This document shows, in pieces, positions 33,315 to 42,809 of a DNA stretch of 64,000 nt. Source of the stretch: Tenacibaculum discolor (GTDB lineage Bacteria > Bacteroidota > Bacteroidia > Flavobacteriales > Flavobacteriaceae); NCBI RefSeq assembly GCF_003664185.1, contig NZ_RCCS01000004.1:434001-498000 (forward strand), read 5' to 3'. The notes below the pieces were generated by a model. It was not told where the DNA came from, did not search any database, and worked only from the letters and a program-made list of their open reading frames with translations. Every line of letters starts with the position of its first letter. Position 1 is the stretch's first letter. The translations under genes were made by a program, and so were the position numbers.

Positions 33315-35324
33315 TTAGATTACACGGTTTAATTTTTCAAAAAGACGCTTTTTTAATCCTGTATAATTACTGATTTCTTCTAGATTAGGTACTGCTTTTT
33401 GTTCTTGACTTTCTTGCATAATCTCTTTAATTTTCTCTTCAATTAAAACTCTACGCAAGTTTAAAATAGCATCGGTAACTAGCTTTGGAAGAATTTTAAC
33501 CGTCTCTGTTACAAAAACCTCTTTACGCTCCCAATCGCTTAAATTATATTTTTCTTCATCCATTAAAATATTAGTTACTAAACTAGATATTTGAGGATTT
33601 TCATGCATTACCAAATGATCTACTTTTATTTTTTCATCTTGATTTAATTGATGAATTAACTCATAGTAAGTTAATCTAAATATTTCATTGGTAAACTCTA
33701 TTTCGTCTTCTTGTAAGTTTAAATACAGCTCGTTTGATACCGTATTCTGGTATTCTTCTTTTTCTAAAAACGGGCGTCCTCTTTCGTCAACTGCCTCTAC
33801 CCAGTTTACAAAATCAACAATCTCGTTACCATATAACAACAAAATCCTGATTACTTCTTTTTCAAGGATATTTAATTGATTGATGTTTTGTTGCAACTTC
33901 CCTTTTCCTCCTTTTATAGCTTCCATTGAAGCTTGCCCTTGCTCTTGAAAATATTCTGGGGGTGGTTGATTAGGGTCTTGTCCTACATTGCTCTTTCTCG
34001 TTGCTGTCGCACCTTTTTTTAGTAACTGTGCAAGCTCACTAAATAGTACTCTTTCAGAAATATCCATAATACGTGCACATTCTTGCACATACACTTCTCT
34101 CTGAATACCATCAGGAATTTTAGAAATACTCGTAACAATATCTCTAATTAATCCTGCTTTTTTAACAGGGTCGTTCGCTGCTTCCTTCATTAATAAAGAA
34201 ACTTTAAACTCTATAAAGTCTTGTGACTTCTCTTCTAAATACTGTTTTAATTCAGCATTAGAATGCACTTTGGCAAAACTATCAGGATCTTCTCCTTCAG
34301 GAAAAGCCACTACCCTTACATTCATTCCTTGTTCAAGAATTAAATCAATTCCTCGAATTGAAGCTCTAATTCCTGCTGCATCACCATCAAAAAGTACGGT
34401 TATGTTTTGTGTTAATCGGTTTACTAAGCGAATTTGATCAGGTGTTAATGCTGTACCTGAAGACGCTACTACATTTTCAATACCTGATTGGTGAAACGAA
34501 ATTACATCGGTATATCCTTCTACTAAAAAGCAATTATCTTCTTTAGCTATTTCTTTTTTGGCCTGGTATAGACCGTAAAGAATTTTACTCTTGTGATAGA
34601 TGTCACTCTCAGGTGAATTTAGGTATTTTGCGGCCTTTTTATCGTTAGTAAGTATTCTACCCCCAAAACCTAAAACACGTCCAGACATACTGTGAATAGG
34701 AAACATCACACGTCCTTTAAATCGGTCAAACTTTCTTTCTTCTGTTCCTCCTTCTTTTACAATTGTTAATCCAGTAGATTTTAAGTATTTTAAATCGTAG
34801 CCTTTAGCTAAGGCTGCTTTGGTAAAGTTATCCCATTCGTCTTTACAGTAACCTAAATCGAACTTTTCAATAGTGTCTTCCCTAAATCCTCTTTCTTTAA
34901 AGTAAGATAAACCAATAGCTCTTCCATTTTGCGTATTCATTAATACATCATGAAAGTAATCTTTGGCAAACTTTGAAACCATGAACATACTTTCCCGTTC
35001 ATTCATCTGCTGTTTTTGCTCATCAGACTGCTCGGTTTCTTCTATTTCAATATTGTATTTTTTAGCTAACCAACGTATCGCTTCAGGATAGGTATAATGC
35101 TCGTGTTCCATTAAAAATGAAATTGCATTTCCTCCTTTTCCTGTACTAAAGTCTTTCCAAATTTGTTTTACTGGCGATACCATAAACGAAGGGGTGCGTT
35201 CGTCAGTAAATGGACTTAACCCTTTAAAGTTACTTCCTGATTTTTTTAACTGCACGAATTCTCCTATCACTTCCTCTACTCGAGCGCTCTCAAAAACTCT
35301 ATCTATGGTTTGTTGGGTTATCAT
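33315..35324 (-). CDS. dnaG: DNA primase, without the usual CHC2 zinc ligands
   Basis: Makes RNA primers for replication; 669 aa. The N-terminal zinc-binding domain is recognisable by position, but the ligands are replaced: where the family has CPFHxEKTPSF this protein has LSPFTDERTPSF, and the second CxxC pair is replaced in WKDFSTGKGGNA. The TOPRIM catalytic core is intact (EGYTDVISFHQSGIEN, SSGTALT, FDGDAAGIRASIRG). A C-terminal helicase-binding domain follows a low-complexity linker. Loss of the zinc ligands appears typical of Flavobacteriia as I recall, so this is not a pseudogene. Confidence 0.95.
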   Translation of the reverse strand: MITQQTIDRVFESARVEEVIGEFVQLKKSGSNFKGLSPFTDERTPSFMVSPVKQIWKDFSTGKGGNAISFLMEHEHYTYPEAIRWLAKKYNIEIEETEQSDEQKQQMNERESMFMVSKFAKDYFHDVLMNTQNGRAIGLSYFKERGFREDTIEKFDLGYCKDEWDNFTKAALAKGYDLKYLKSTGLTIVKEGGTEERKFDRFKGRVMFPIHSMSGRVLGFGGRILTNDKKAAKYLNSPESDIYHKSKILYGLYQAKKEIAKEDNCFLVEGYTDVISFHQSGIENVVASSGTALTPDQIRLVNRLTQNITVLFDGDAAGIRASIRGIDLILEQGMNVRVVAFPEGEDPDSFAKVHSNAELKQYLEEKSQDFIEFKVSLLMKEAANDPVKKAGLIRDIVTSISKIPDGIQREVYVQECARIMDISERVLFSELAQLLKKGATATRKSNVGQDPNQPPPEYFQEQGQASMEAIKGGKGKLQQNINQLNILEKEVIRILLLYGNEIVDFVNWVEAVDERGRPFLEKEEYQNTVSNELYLNLQEDEIEFTNEIFRLTYYELIHQLNQDEKIKVDHLVMHENPQISSLVTNILMDEEKYNLSDWERKEVFVTETVKILPKLVTDAILNLRRVLIEEKIKEIMQESQEQKAVPNLEEISNYTGLKKRLFEKLNRVI

Positions 35325-35404
35325 ATTCTATAAAAATATAGCAAACAAATATACTACTAGTTTTAAAAGTTAGCTTATTGTTATAAAACTCTTGGCAAAT
35401 TTAA

Positions 35405-35435
35405 TTTGCTAAAAACATATAATTACATAATTTTG
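35405..35435 (+). promoter_or_regulatory. Promoter of the LRR protein gene
   Basis: TTTG at 35405-35408, a 19-nt spacer, and TAATTTTG at 35428-35435 form an almost ideal Bacteroidota promoter. It fixes the translation start downstream, at 35451 or 35454. Confidence 0.75.
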
Positions 35436-35450
35436 GCAAAAATTCCCCTT

Positions 35451-36377
35451 ATGATGAAAACAATTATCCCCCTTTGTTTTGCAACATTATTTGCATTTAA
35501 CATTTATTCACAAGAAACTATTCGAATTCCTGATATTGGTTTAGAGGAATGTTTAATCAATTTAAAAATTGATTCTAACGGTTTAAACGGTAGTATTACA
35601 ATTAGTGATGCAGAATATGTTACTAACTTAAATGTTAATGATCCTGTTACAAACAAAGACTTACCTAATGTTTATTCAAAAATTAAAGATTTAACTGGTT
35701 TAGAAAGTTTCCCTAACTTAAAACGTTTGGATTGCTTTGGTAACGAGATTAAAAAGATTGATTTATCGCAGAGCTCTTCTATAAGTTTCTTAAACTGTAG
35801 TGAAAACAAAATTGAGCGCTTAGATGTTAGTAAGAATCCTAACTTAACCTATATAAGTTGCGATTACAACAAATTAACCTCTTTAATACTTGGTGAAAAC
35901 CCTAACATTCAAAGCTTATACGCTAGTTACAATCAGCTTACTACGCTAGACGTTTCAAACTGCCCTAATTTAGAAAGTATGGATGTTACTGGTAACAAGA
36001 TTAAAACTATTATTGTTAGTGAAGAGCAATTAGCTAACATTCCTCAAGGATGGTATAAAGACGAAAAAACCACTTATGCGACAAGTAATGGTGTTGTTGC
36101 TGACAACAAGGTTACAGAAGAAGTTGTTGTAGAGCAGGCAGAAAAAAAGATAGTAGAAACTGAAACTACAGAAGATGAGCCTAAAGAGGTTAAAGAACCT
36201 GTACAAAAGTATGCTGAAAGCTTTAAACAATTGGTTATTTCTGAATATGAAAAAAGTGTTTTAAATGAAAAATACTTAAAGCAGATAAGAGAAGATCTTA
36301 TGTATAAGTATGATATTAAAGATGAGGAAATTACTAAATGGATACAGCAATATAGTAAGCTTCATAAAGCAGAATAA
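35451..36377 (+). CDS. Secreted leucine-rich repeat protein
   Basis: A 308-aa protein with a Sec signal peptide (ending near IYSQE). Next comes a lead-in seen in Bacteroidota LRR proteins (IRIPDIGLEECLINLKIDSNG) and about six leucine-rich repeats of the bacterial type: LTGLESFPNLKRLDCFGNEI, INFLNCSENKIERLDVS-like units, ending about residue 200. A Glu/Lys/Val-rich linker (about 215-255) precedes a charged helical C-terminal region that resembles a four-helix motif. No sorting domain is seen, so it may stay in the periplasm. The start at ATG 35451 is set by the promoter; an upstream in-frame TTG lies in the -33 box. Confidence 0.8.
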   Translation: MMKTIIPLCFATLFAFNIYSQETIRIPDIGLEECLINLKIDSNGLNGSITISDAEYVTNLNVNDPVTNKDLPNVYSKIKDLTGLESFPNLKRLDCFGNEIKKIDLSQSSSISFLNCSENKIERLDVSKNPNLTYISCDYNKLTSLILGENPNIQSLYASYNQLTTLDVSNCPNLESMDVTGNKIKTIIVSEEQLANIPQGWYKDEKTTYATSNGVVADNKVTEEVVVEQAEKKIVETETTEDEPKEVKEPVQKYAESFKQLVISEYEKSVLNEKYLKQIREDLMYKYDIKDEEITKWIQQYSKLHKAE

Positions 36378-36395
36378 CATCTTAGTTTATAAAAT

Positions 36396-36429
36396 AAAAA
36401 AGCCATCAGTAAATTTGATGGCTTTTTTT
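36396..36429. terminator. Bidirectional terminator between the LRR gene and clpX
   Basis: AAAAAAGCCATCA pairs with TGATGGCTTTTTT around a 7-nt loop; T7 to the right and A-rich sequence to the left. Confidence 0.9.
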
Positions 36430-36451
36430 ATTTGTTTAATTATATAGTTTT

Positions 36452-37690
36452 TTAAGATGCTGCTCTTAATTTCTTTAATGCCGACTTTGTTAATTTCGAC
36501 TCTGCATACTCTTTTGTTACCTTAAATTCTTTTTCATCAGAACTTGGCATATCAAACATTGCATCTGTTAAGATAGCTTCACATAACGAACGTAATCCAC
36601 GTGCGCCTAACTTGTATTCTACTGCTTTATTAACAATAAACTGTAATGCATCTTCGGTCATTGTAAACTCAACATCATCCATTGAAAATAACTTAGTATA
36701 CTGTTTTATAATTGAGTTTTTAGGCTCTGTTAAAATAGCTCTAAGTGTTTTTTCATCTAACGGATTCATATAACTTAATACTGGTAAACGACCAATAATT
36801 TCTGGTATCAAACCAAAAGATTTTAAATCTAAAGGTGTGATGTATTGCAATAAGTTATCGTGATCTATTTTATCTTCTTCCACCGAAGCACTATAACCAA
36901 CCGCTTGCATATTTAAACGCTTGCTAATAAATCTATCTATTCCAGAAAAAGCTCCTCCGGCAATAAATAAGATATCTTTGGTATTTACTTCAATAAACTT
37001 TTGCTCAGGATGTTTTCTTCCTCCTTTAGGAGCTACATTTACAACTGCTCCTTCTAATAGTTTCAGTAAAGCTTGTTGCACTCCCTCACCAGAAACATCA
37101 CGTGTAATTGATGGGTTGTCTCCTTTACGAGCTATCTTATCTATTTCATCAATAAATACAATACCTCTTTCAGCTTTTTCAACATCGTAATCAGCAGCTT
37201 GTAACAAACGACTTAAAATACTTTCAACATCTTCCCCTACATAACCTGCTTGTGTTAACACGGTAGCATCTACAATAGAAAATGGTACGTTTAGCATTCT
37301 TGCAATTGTACGAGCTACTAATGTTTTCCCTGTTCCTGTTTCTCCTACTAAAACGATGTTTGATTTTTCAATCTCTACCTCATCTTCATCATCTCTGGTT
37401 TGTAACAATCTTTTATAATGATTGTATACTGCTACAGACATGGCTCTTTTAGTTTGATCTTGCCCTATGATATATTCATCTAAAAAAGCTTTAATTTCTC
37501 TTGGCTTTTTTAAGGTAAGATCTTTTGACAAATCACTTGTTTTAGCTTCAGCTATTTCCTCTTCTACTATTCCATGAGCTTGCTCTATACACTTATCACA
37601 TATATGTGCATCTAAACCTGCGATTAATAAATCGGTTTCTGGTTTTTTACGCCCACAAAAGGAACATTGTAAATTTTCTTCTTTCGACAT
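36452..37690 (-). CDS. clpX: ATP-dependent Clp protease ATP-binding subunit ClpX
   Basis: AAA+ unfoldase that feeds proteins to ClpP; 412 aa. The N-terminal zinc-binding domain has the four cysteines (CSFCGRK and ICDKC). Then come Walker A VLVGETGTGKTLVA, the pore loop GYVGEDVES, Walker B IVFIDEIDKI, and the IGF-type ClpP-docking loop region. It lies 43 nt after clpP and both are read leftwards, so they form an operon. Confidence 0.97.
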   Translation of the reverse strand: MSKEENLQCSFCGRKKPETDLLIAGLDAHICDKCIEQAHGIVEEEIAEAKTSDLSKDLTLKKPREIKAFLDEYIIGQDQTKRAMSVAVYNHYKRLLQTRDDEDEVEIEKSNIVLVGETGTGKTLVARTIARMLNVPFSIVDATVLTQAGYVGEDVESILSRLLQAADYDVEKAERGIVFIDEIDKIARKGDNPSITRDVSGEGVQQALLKLLEGAVVNVAPKGGRKHPEQKFIEVNTKDILFIAGGAFSGIDRFISKRLNMQAVGYSASVEEDKIDHDNLLQYITPLDLKSFGLIPEIIGRLPVLSYMNPLDEKTLRAILTEPKNSIIKQYTKLFSMDDVEFTMTEDALQFIVNKAVEYKLGARGLRSLCEAILTDAMFDMPSSDEKEFKVTKEYAESKLTKSALKKLRAAS

Positions 37691-37733
37691 CTTATCAGCT
37701 TATTGCCAACAGCTCACTGCTATTAGCTGTTTA

Positions 37734-38393
37734 TTATTTTCTTGTTAAAATTTCGTCTACCATCCCGTAAGCTTTCGCTTCTTCGGCTTTCATCCAATAA
37801 TCTCTATCAGAATCTTGGTTTACTTTTTCTACTGTTTGACCTGAGTGCTTTGATATTATTTGGTACAACTCATCTTTTAATTTTAATATTTCACGAGCTG
37901 TAATTTCAATATCAGAAGCTTGTCCTTGTGCTCCACCTAATGGTTGGTGAATCATAATACGAGAGTGTGGTAACGCTGAACGTTTTCCTTTTTCTCCTGC
38001 ACACATTAACACAGCTCCCATAGAAGCGGCCATACCTGTACAAATTGTAGCTACGTCTGGTTTAATAAATTGCATGGTATCGTAAATACCTAAACCAGCA
38101 TATACTCCACCTCCTGGTGAGTTTATATAGATCGATATATCTTTATTAGCATCTACACTTTCTAAGAATAATAATTGTGCTTGAATTACATTAGCTACTT
38201 GATCGTTAATTCCTGTACCTAAGAAGATAATTCTATCCATCATTAAACGAGAAAAAACATCCATTTGAGTAATATTCATTTGGCGCTCTTCCATAATGTA
38301 TGGAGTTAAACTACTAGTAATTTTTCCTAAATAGGTACTATTTATTCCGTGGTGCTTTGTTGCGTATTTTTCGAACTCTTTTCCGTAATCCAT
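37734..38393 (-). CDS. clpP: ATP-dependent Clp protease proteolytic subunit
   Basis: Serine peptidase that forms the tetradecameric chamber; 219 aa. The catalytic Ser is in [10 protein letters not shown], His in [11 protein letters not shown], and Asp in [22 protein letters not shown] forms the oxyanion region. The N-terminus is longer than in E. coli by an amount typical of Bacteroidota. It precedes clpX on the same strand. A terminator separates it from the upstream tig, and TATATTTA at 38423-38430 (minus strand) may be its own -7 box. Confidence 0.97.
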   Translation of the reverse strand: MDYGKEFEKYATKHHGINSTYLGKITSSLTPYIMEERQMNITQMDVFSRLMMDRIIFLGTGINDQVANVIQAQLLFLESVDANKDISIYINSPGGGVYAGLGIYDTMQFIKPDVATICTGMAASMGAVLMCAGEKGKRSALPHSRIMIHQPLGGAQGQASDIEITAREILKLKDELYQIISKHSGQTVEKVNQDSDRDYWMKAEEAKAYGMVDEILTRK

Positions 38394-38470
38394 TTTTAAA
38401 ATGTTTTTGGGTTATAAAGATGTAAATATAAGAACTATTTCGTTAGTATTTTGTTACAGTTAATGGCTAA

Positions 38471-38498
38471 AAAAACCTGAATGTACATTCAGGTTTTT
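38471..38498 (-). terminator. Terminator between tig and clpP
   Basis: AAAAACCTGAATGTACATTCAGGTTTTT is a perfect 14-bp palindrome (written here as two halves joined at its centre: AAAAACCTGAATGT and ACATTCAGGTTTTT). It separates tig from clpPX transcription. Confidence 0.88.
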
Positions 38499-38522
38499 AT
38501 TTATAACATCAGTAATTAACTG

Positions 38523-39845
38523 TTATTTGTATACTTCTTTAATAAAATCTTCGTAAGAAACTTCTTTTGTGTCAAAACTCATGTTTTCTTTATAAAAAGC
38601 TAATAATTTTTGAGAAATTAATTGCTCTTGTAAACGACGTGCTTCATCTTGGTTTTGTAAGATTCTTCCTGCGATATCATCTAATTCTTTTTCTTCTGGA
38701 TTCATGTTTCCAAACTGAGCCATTTGAGCTCTAATAAATCCTTTTGCATAGTCTACTAACTCTGCATAGTCTAATTTAATATCGTTATCCTTCATAATCT
38801 TTCCTTCGATTAATTGGTAACGTAATCCTTTTTCAGACTTGTTGTATTCTTCAACAGCTTGTTCAGCAGTTAACTCTTTTTCTCCTGCAGTTTGTAACCA
38901 CTTTTGTAAGAACTCAACTGGTAAATCAAACTTAGTATTATCAACTAAGTTCTCAGTAATTGCATTTAACAATTGTTGATCTGCTTGTTGTTGGAATTGC
39001 TTTTCTGCGTCTTCTTTAATTTTGTCTTTTAATTCAGTTACAGTTTTTACACTTCCATCAGCAAATAACTTATCAAATAACTCTTGGTCTAATTCTGCTG
39101 GTTCTATTTCAGTAATTTCTTCAATAGTAAATATTACAGGAATGTCTAAATCGTGAACCTCATCGTGAGATACTCCTAAAGCTCCTTGTAACTTGTGCTC
39201 GTCTTCAAATAAGTTTTTAGTTTTTAATTCTAAAACGTCTCCAACTTTAGCACCTACAAACTTTTTTAAGTTTGTTTTTCCTTTAATATCTTTTACAGAA
39301 ATTGTAGATTTTTTGTTGATTTCTTTCTCTTCGTTTACGAAAGTACCAGTAACATTAGTTTCTTCTGTAGCTTCGTCTTTAGCTGACATTTTACCGTAAC
39401 GAGATTGAATGTTTTCAACTTCTTTTTCGATTAACTCGTCAGTAGCAACAATGTTATATTGAGTTACTTTGTTTTTTGGCTTTAAGTTTACATCGAACTC
39501 AGGAGCTAATCCTAATTCGAACTCAAAAGAGAATTTATCAGCATCCCAATTGAAATCTTCTTGAACTCTTGGTAATGGGTTACCTAAGATATCTAACTTC
39601 TCTTCAACTAAGAATTTGTTTAACGACTCTTGTAAAAGCTTGTTTACCTCATCAATCATTACTGATTTTCCGTATTGCTTCTTTACCATTCCCATTGGTA
39701 CATGACCTTTTCTAAACCCAGGAATGTTAGCTGTTTTACGGTAATCGTTTAATACTTTTGTTACTTTATCTTGATAATCTTCTGCAACAATATCAACTTT
39801 TACAACTGCATTTAATGCATCTACGTTTTCTTTTGTTATATTCAT
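38523..39845 (-). CDS. tig: Trigger factor
   Basis: Ribosome-bound chaperone that shields nascent chains; 440 aa. The N-terminal ribosome-binding signature reads IPGFRKGHVPMGMVKKQYG, close to the E. coli GFRxGKxP loop. The PPIase domain in the middle is degenerate, as is common in Bacteroidota, and the C-terminal helical arms (residues about 260-430) are rich in Glu, Lys and Gln. It heads the tig-clpP-clpX series, with a terminator before clpP. Confidence 0.93.
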   Translation of the reverse strand: MNITKENVDALNAVVKVDIVAEDYQDKVTKVLNDYRKTANIPGFRKGHVPMGMVKKQYGKSVMIDEVNKLLQESLNKFLVEEKLDILGNPLPRVQEDFNWDADKFSFEFELGLAPEFDVNLKPKNKVTQYNIVATDELIEKEVENIQSRYGKMSAKDEATEETNVTGTFVNEEKEINKKSTISVKDIKGKTNLKKFVGAKVGDVLELKTKNLFEDEHKLQGALGVSHDEVHDLDIPVIFTIEEITEIEPAELDQELFDKLFADGSVKTVTELKDKIKEDAEKQFQQQADQQLLNAITENLVDNTKFDLPVEFLQKWLQTAGEKELTAEQAVEEYNKSEKGLRYQLIEGKIMKDNDIKLDYAELVDYAKGFIRAQMAQFGNMNPEEKELDDIAGRILQNQDEARRLQEQLISQKLLAFYKENMSFDTKEVSYEDFIKEVYK

Positions 39846-39976
39846 CTTAAAAATCTGTTTCTTAAAAAATCGGGTGCAAAATTACTACTTTATTTATTGA
39901 TAACCAAGACTTTTAGCTATAAGAATATTATCTTTTTTACCTCCCTTATTTTCTAGTTTTTAATGTTTTAGGTTAC

Positions 39977-40324
39977 TTATTCGTCTCCTTCTTTTAATAG
40001 CGAAAACATTAATGATCTGAAAATTGACAGCAATACACTGAACAAGAGCGCTGTAAAAAATCCACTAACTGCAAATCCTGACACTAGTTTATCTGCCAAT
40101 AATATAATTACTGCATTAATTACAAATAAGAATAATCCTAGTGTAACGATGGTTGCTGGCAATGTAAAAAACACTAGTAACGGACGCACAAATAGGTTTA
40201 ACAACGCAATTACTACCGCTACAATTACTGCGGTTGTATAACTTTCTACGGTTACCCCTGGTAAAATATTTGCCAAAACAATTACTGCCAATGCAGTTAA
40301 TAATACTTTTAAAAATGTTTTCAT
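39977..40324 (-). CDS. Small four-helix membrane protein of the phage_holin_4_2 (DUF360) family
   Basis: A 115-aa integral membrane protein with about four hydrophobic segments (residues 5-22, 30-45, 50-75, 85-108) and the family element LLNLFVRPLLVFFTLPATIVTLGLF. The Pfam name comes from phage holins, but these proteins are chromosomal and widespread, and no phage gene is near. Function unknown. Confidence 0.85.
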   Translation of the reverse strand: MKTFLKVLLTALAVIVLANILPGVTVESYTTAVIVAVVIALLNLFVRPLLVFFTLPATIVTLGLFLFVINAVIILLADKLVSGFAVSGFFTALLFSVLLSIFRSLMFSLLKEGDE

Positions 40325-40499
40325 TTTTCTTTTTTATTTAATTGGTTATGAATTATAAATTTACTCTTTTTTTCACTGAAACTATTAATTCATAACACTT
40401 CATATACTTTACCACAACCATACCAAAAACAGAAAACTGCTGTTTTGGCAGGTTTAGAAGTTTTGTTTTAATTTCGCTTTATTTATAACAAACCTTTTA

Positions 40500-41066
40500 A
40501 TGCTCAAAAAACATCTAACCTCCTATAATATCCTTACTAAAGAAGAAATAGACGATTTTGTGAATTTAGTCAGGTACAAAAAACTTAATAAAGGTGATTT
40601 TTTCATACAAGAAGGAAACACTTGTAAAGAAGTTGCTTTTATAGCTTCGGGTATTTTTAGATCCTTTTATCATTCGTCTAACGAAAAAGAAGCTACCTAT
40701 TGTTTATTATCAGAAAACTCGTTTGTTACCGCTTACTCGTCTTTTATTTCTCAAACAAAAACCAACGAGAACATTCAAGCGTTAACCGATGCTGAACTAT
40801 ACAGCATCTCCAAAGAGCAATTTGTAGCCCTAGAAAATTCAAGTACTAATTGGTTACGTCTTTTTAAAATATTTGCTGAGCAAGAATATATAAATCTTGA
40901 GAACAGAATTTTTGTTTTACAAAATGAAAGCGCTGAAAACCGTTATAAAAAACTACTAGAAACACACCCTAACTACCTGCAAACCATTTCACTCCAACAC
41001 CTTGCTTCTTATTTAGGTATTACGCAACGACATTTGAGCCGAATTAGAAAATCAGTTTTTTATTAG
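40500..41066 (+). CDS. Crp/Fnr family transcriptional regulator
   Basis: A 188-aa regulator with an N-terminal cyclic-nucleotide-binding beta-roll (KLNKGDFFIQEGNTCKEVAFIASGIFRSFY) and a C-terminal helix-turn-helix (LQHLASYLGITQRHLSRIRK). No Fe-S cysteine cluster as in Fnr and no strict cAMP-binding motif, as is typical for the many Bacteroidota Crp-like proteins. It is followed by an NAD(P)H oxidoreductase gene 62 nt downstream on the same strand, a pairing in which the regulator often controls the enzyme. Confidence 0.88.
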   Translation: MLKKHLTSYNILTKEEIDDFVNLVRYKKLNKGDFFIQEGNTCKEVAFIASGIFRSFYHSSNEKEATYCLLSENSFVTAYSSFISQTKTNENIQALTDAELYSISKEQFVALENSSTNWLRLFKIFAEQEYINLENRIFVLQNESAENRYKKLLETHPNYLQTISLQHLASYLGITQRHLSRIRKSVFY

Positions 41067-41128
41067 ACAATTGTCCTTTTTAGGCTTGTAAAACCACCCG
41101 TAATTTGCTTCATAATCTTAACTATATT

Positions 41129-41707
41129 ATGAAGAATATTTTATTAATAAACGGACATCCTGATAAAGAAAGTTTTAACCATGCACTAGCTGCTTCATAT
41201 AAAAAAGGTGTTTTGGAAACCAACGCTACAATTGAAGAAATTACTATTGCCGATTTAAACTTTAACCCAACTCTTAAGTATGGTTACCGAAAAAGAACTG
41301 AACTTGAACCAGATTTATTAACCTCTTTGGCTAAAATTAAAAAAGCTAATCATATTGTTTGGGTTTTTCCTATTTGGTGGGCAGGCTACCCTGCAATAAT
41401 GAAAGGTTTTATTGACAGAGCTTTTTTACCTGGAATTACTTTTCAGCCTGTTGAAGGAAAACCTTTTCCTGAAAAGCTTTTAAAAGGTAAAACTTCTCGA
41501 CTTATTATAACTTCTGACACCCCTGGTTGGTATGATTATCTTTTTATGAAAAGACCTGCTATTAGGCAGTTTAAAAAAGGAACATTGGAGTTTTGTGGTA
41601 TTAAACCTGTTAAAACCACTTTCCTTTCAGTAATAAAAGATTCAACCACAGAACAAAGAAATTTGTGGTTAAATAAAGTATATACATTAGGTAAAAACCT
41701 ACAGTAA
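41129..41707 (+). CDS. NAD(P)H-dependent oxidoreductase (flavodoxin-like, NQO1/MdaB type)
   Basis: A 192-aa flavodoxin-fold quinone reductase-like protein. ILLINGHPDKESFNHALA is the FMN/FAD phosphate loop, and VWVFPIWWAGYPAIMKGFIDRAF is the hallmark of this family. Likely cytoplasmic two-electron reduction of quinones or related compounds. ATG 41129 is used because family members start MKNILLINGHP. Placed behind a Crp-like regulator. Confidence 0.88.
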   Translation: MKNILLINGHPDKESFNHALAASYKKGVLETNATIEEITIADLNFNPTLKYGYRKRTELEPDLLTSLAKIKKANHIVWVFPIWWAGYPAIMKGFIDRAFLPGITFQPVEGKPFPEKLLKGKTSRLIITSDTPGWYDYLFMKRPAIRQFKKGTLEFCGIKPVKTTFLSVIKDSTTEQRNLWLNKVYTLGKNLQ

Positions 41708-41716
41708 TAAACTCTA

Positions 41717-41751
41717 CTCTACAAGCTAAAGAATGTTTTTAGCTTGTAGAG
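41717..41751 (+). terminator. Strong hairpin after the oxidoreductase gene
   Basis: CTCTACAAGCTAAA and TTTAGCTTGTAGAG form a perfect 14-bp stem with a 7-nt loop. The tail is only mildly T-rich, so it may terminate or stabilise the transcript. Confidence 0.7.
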
Positions 41752-41809
41752 ATTTAAAAGCTTCTTCTTTTTAAATAACTTTGCTAAAAACTTCAATTAA
41801 AAACCTAAA

Positions 41810-42259
41810 ATGGATACTAGCAAAATTGTAACCTCAATAAAAGTTACCAACTTTAATCAAAATGAAGTTAATTTACTTGAAAAGTATGCTAACAAAATTC
41901 TATTATTGTTGTTTTACAACAATGCTTGTTTAGGTTGTACAGGAAGAGCTATTCCATTAGCTTATAAATTTAAACAAACCTACAAGGATATTGAAGTTAT
42001 TGGTATCCATAGTAATTTTAGCAGCAACAATGTTACCAAAGATGATATTCTAAGTATTTTTACTATAAACGAGCTCCCTTTCCCTATCTATATAGACAAC
42101 AATCATAAAATGTATGATTTTTTTAACTCGGAAGGAACACCACAATGGATATTGTTAACTCCTGACGGTGAAGTATATCGTTCTATCTTTGGTTCGCAAG
42201 ACAACGCGCAAAATAGATTGTATTATGCTTTGGAGAGTTTAACTGAAAATGAAGGTTAG
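41810..42259 (+). CDS. Thioredoxin-like protein
   Basis: A 149-aa thioredoxin-fold protein without a signal peptide. The redox pair is CLGC (Cys40, Cys43) in YNNACLGCTGRA, and the cis-Pro region reads GTPQWILLTPDGEV. It resembles the TlpA/AhpC-like redoxins that have a DGEV segment after the cis-Pro. The unusual CLGC active site gives no clear substrate. It stands alone before a leftward HTH gene. Confidence 0.75.
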   Translation: MDTSKIVTSIKVTNFNQNEVNLLEKYANKILLLLFYNNACLGCTGRAIPLAYKFKQTYKDIEVIGIHSNFSSNNVTKDDILSIFTINELPFPIYIDNNHKMYDFFNSEGTPQWILLTPDGEVYRSIFGSQDNAQNRLYYALESLTENEG

Positions 42260-42282
42260 TTTTTAAAGCAACCGTTAAGTTA

Positions 42283-42663
42283 TTATTTCTTTAAGACTTC
42301 TGAAACTTGAGTTGCTATCGCTTCTTTTACTTCTTTATCTTCTAACAACAAGTGTATTAGATTATCTTTTACCTTGCTTTTTATATCTAGCAAGTTGTAT
42401 TTAGATGCTGGTTCACTTGCTTTAGCTACACCATTTAAAAACATTTCTCCTTTTCCTGTAAGCAACCAAGTTGGGTTTATCTCTGGAAAAGAATGTAGAA
42501 TTTTGTTTAACACATTACTTTTAAATGACGATTTTCTTCTTATTGCTGTTCCAATAGAATTATTAGACACATCAATAATCTCCTCAAAAGACCTAATATT
42601 TAACCTTTTATAGTTAATTATTTCTTCTACTCTCTTATATGTTTCATCTACAAAATCGCTCAT
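42283..42663 (-). CDS. Helix-turn-helix DNA-binding protein
   Basis: A 126-aa protein with an N-terminal HTH of the phage-repressor-like kind common in Flavobacteriia. RSFEEIIDVSNNSIGTAIRRKSSFKSNVLNKI forms the helices, then the characteristic INPTWLLTGKGEMF. The C-terminal half is charged and helical. The minus-strand -7 box TATATTTG at 42758-42765 probably starts its transcript. It faces a small HTH-like gene on the other strand with 146 nt between them; repressor plus target in the style of cI/cro is possible. Confidence 0.75.
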   Translation of the reverse strand: MSDFVDETYKRVEEIINYKRLNIRSFEEIIDVSNNSIGTAIRRKSSFKSNVLNKILHSFPEINPTWLLTGKGEMFLNGVAKASEPASKYNLLDIKSKVKDNLIHLLLEDKEVKEAIATQVSEVLKK

Positions 42664-42757
42664 TGAAAAATAACTTTTTTCTAAATTTTATTTAATTTTG
42701 TTTTCGTATTTAGATTTTTGTTTGTATTTTTACTTCGTAATAAGTACAGGATACGTA

Positions 42758-42784
42758 CAAATATAAATTAAAAAGTGCTATCAA
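42758..42784 (-). promoter_or_regulatory. Promoter of the HTH gene in the divergent region
   Basis: On the minus strand TTG (42782-42784), a 16-nt spacer and TATATTTG (42758-42765). The sequence just downstream, with GTACGTA and GTACTTA spaced by CCT..., could be an operator. Confidence 0.5.
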
Positions 42785-42809
42785 CTTCTAAAAAACAATT
42801 TGAGTTTTT

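Noticed and set aside
39977..40324. Phage holin suggesting a prophage
   Set aside because: The family name is misleading; the neighbours are housekeeping genes and no other phage function is present.
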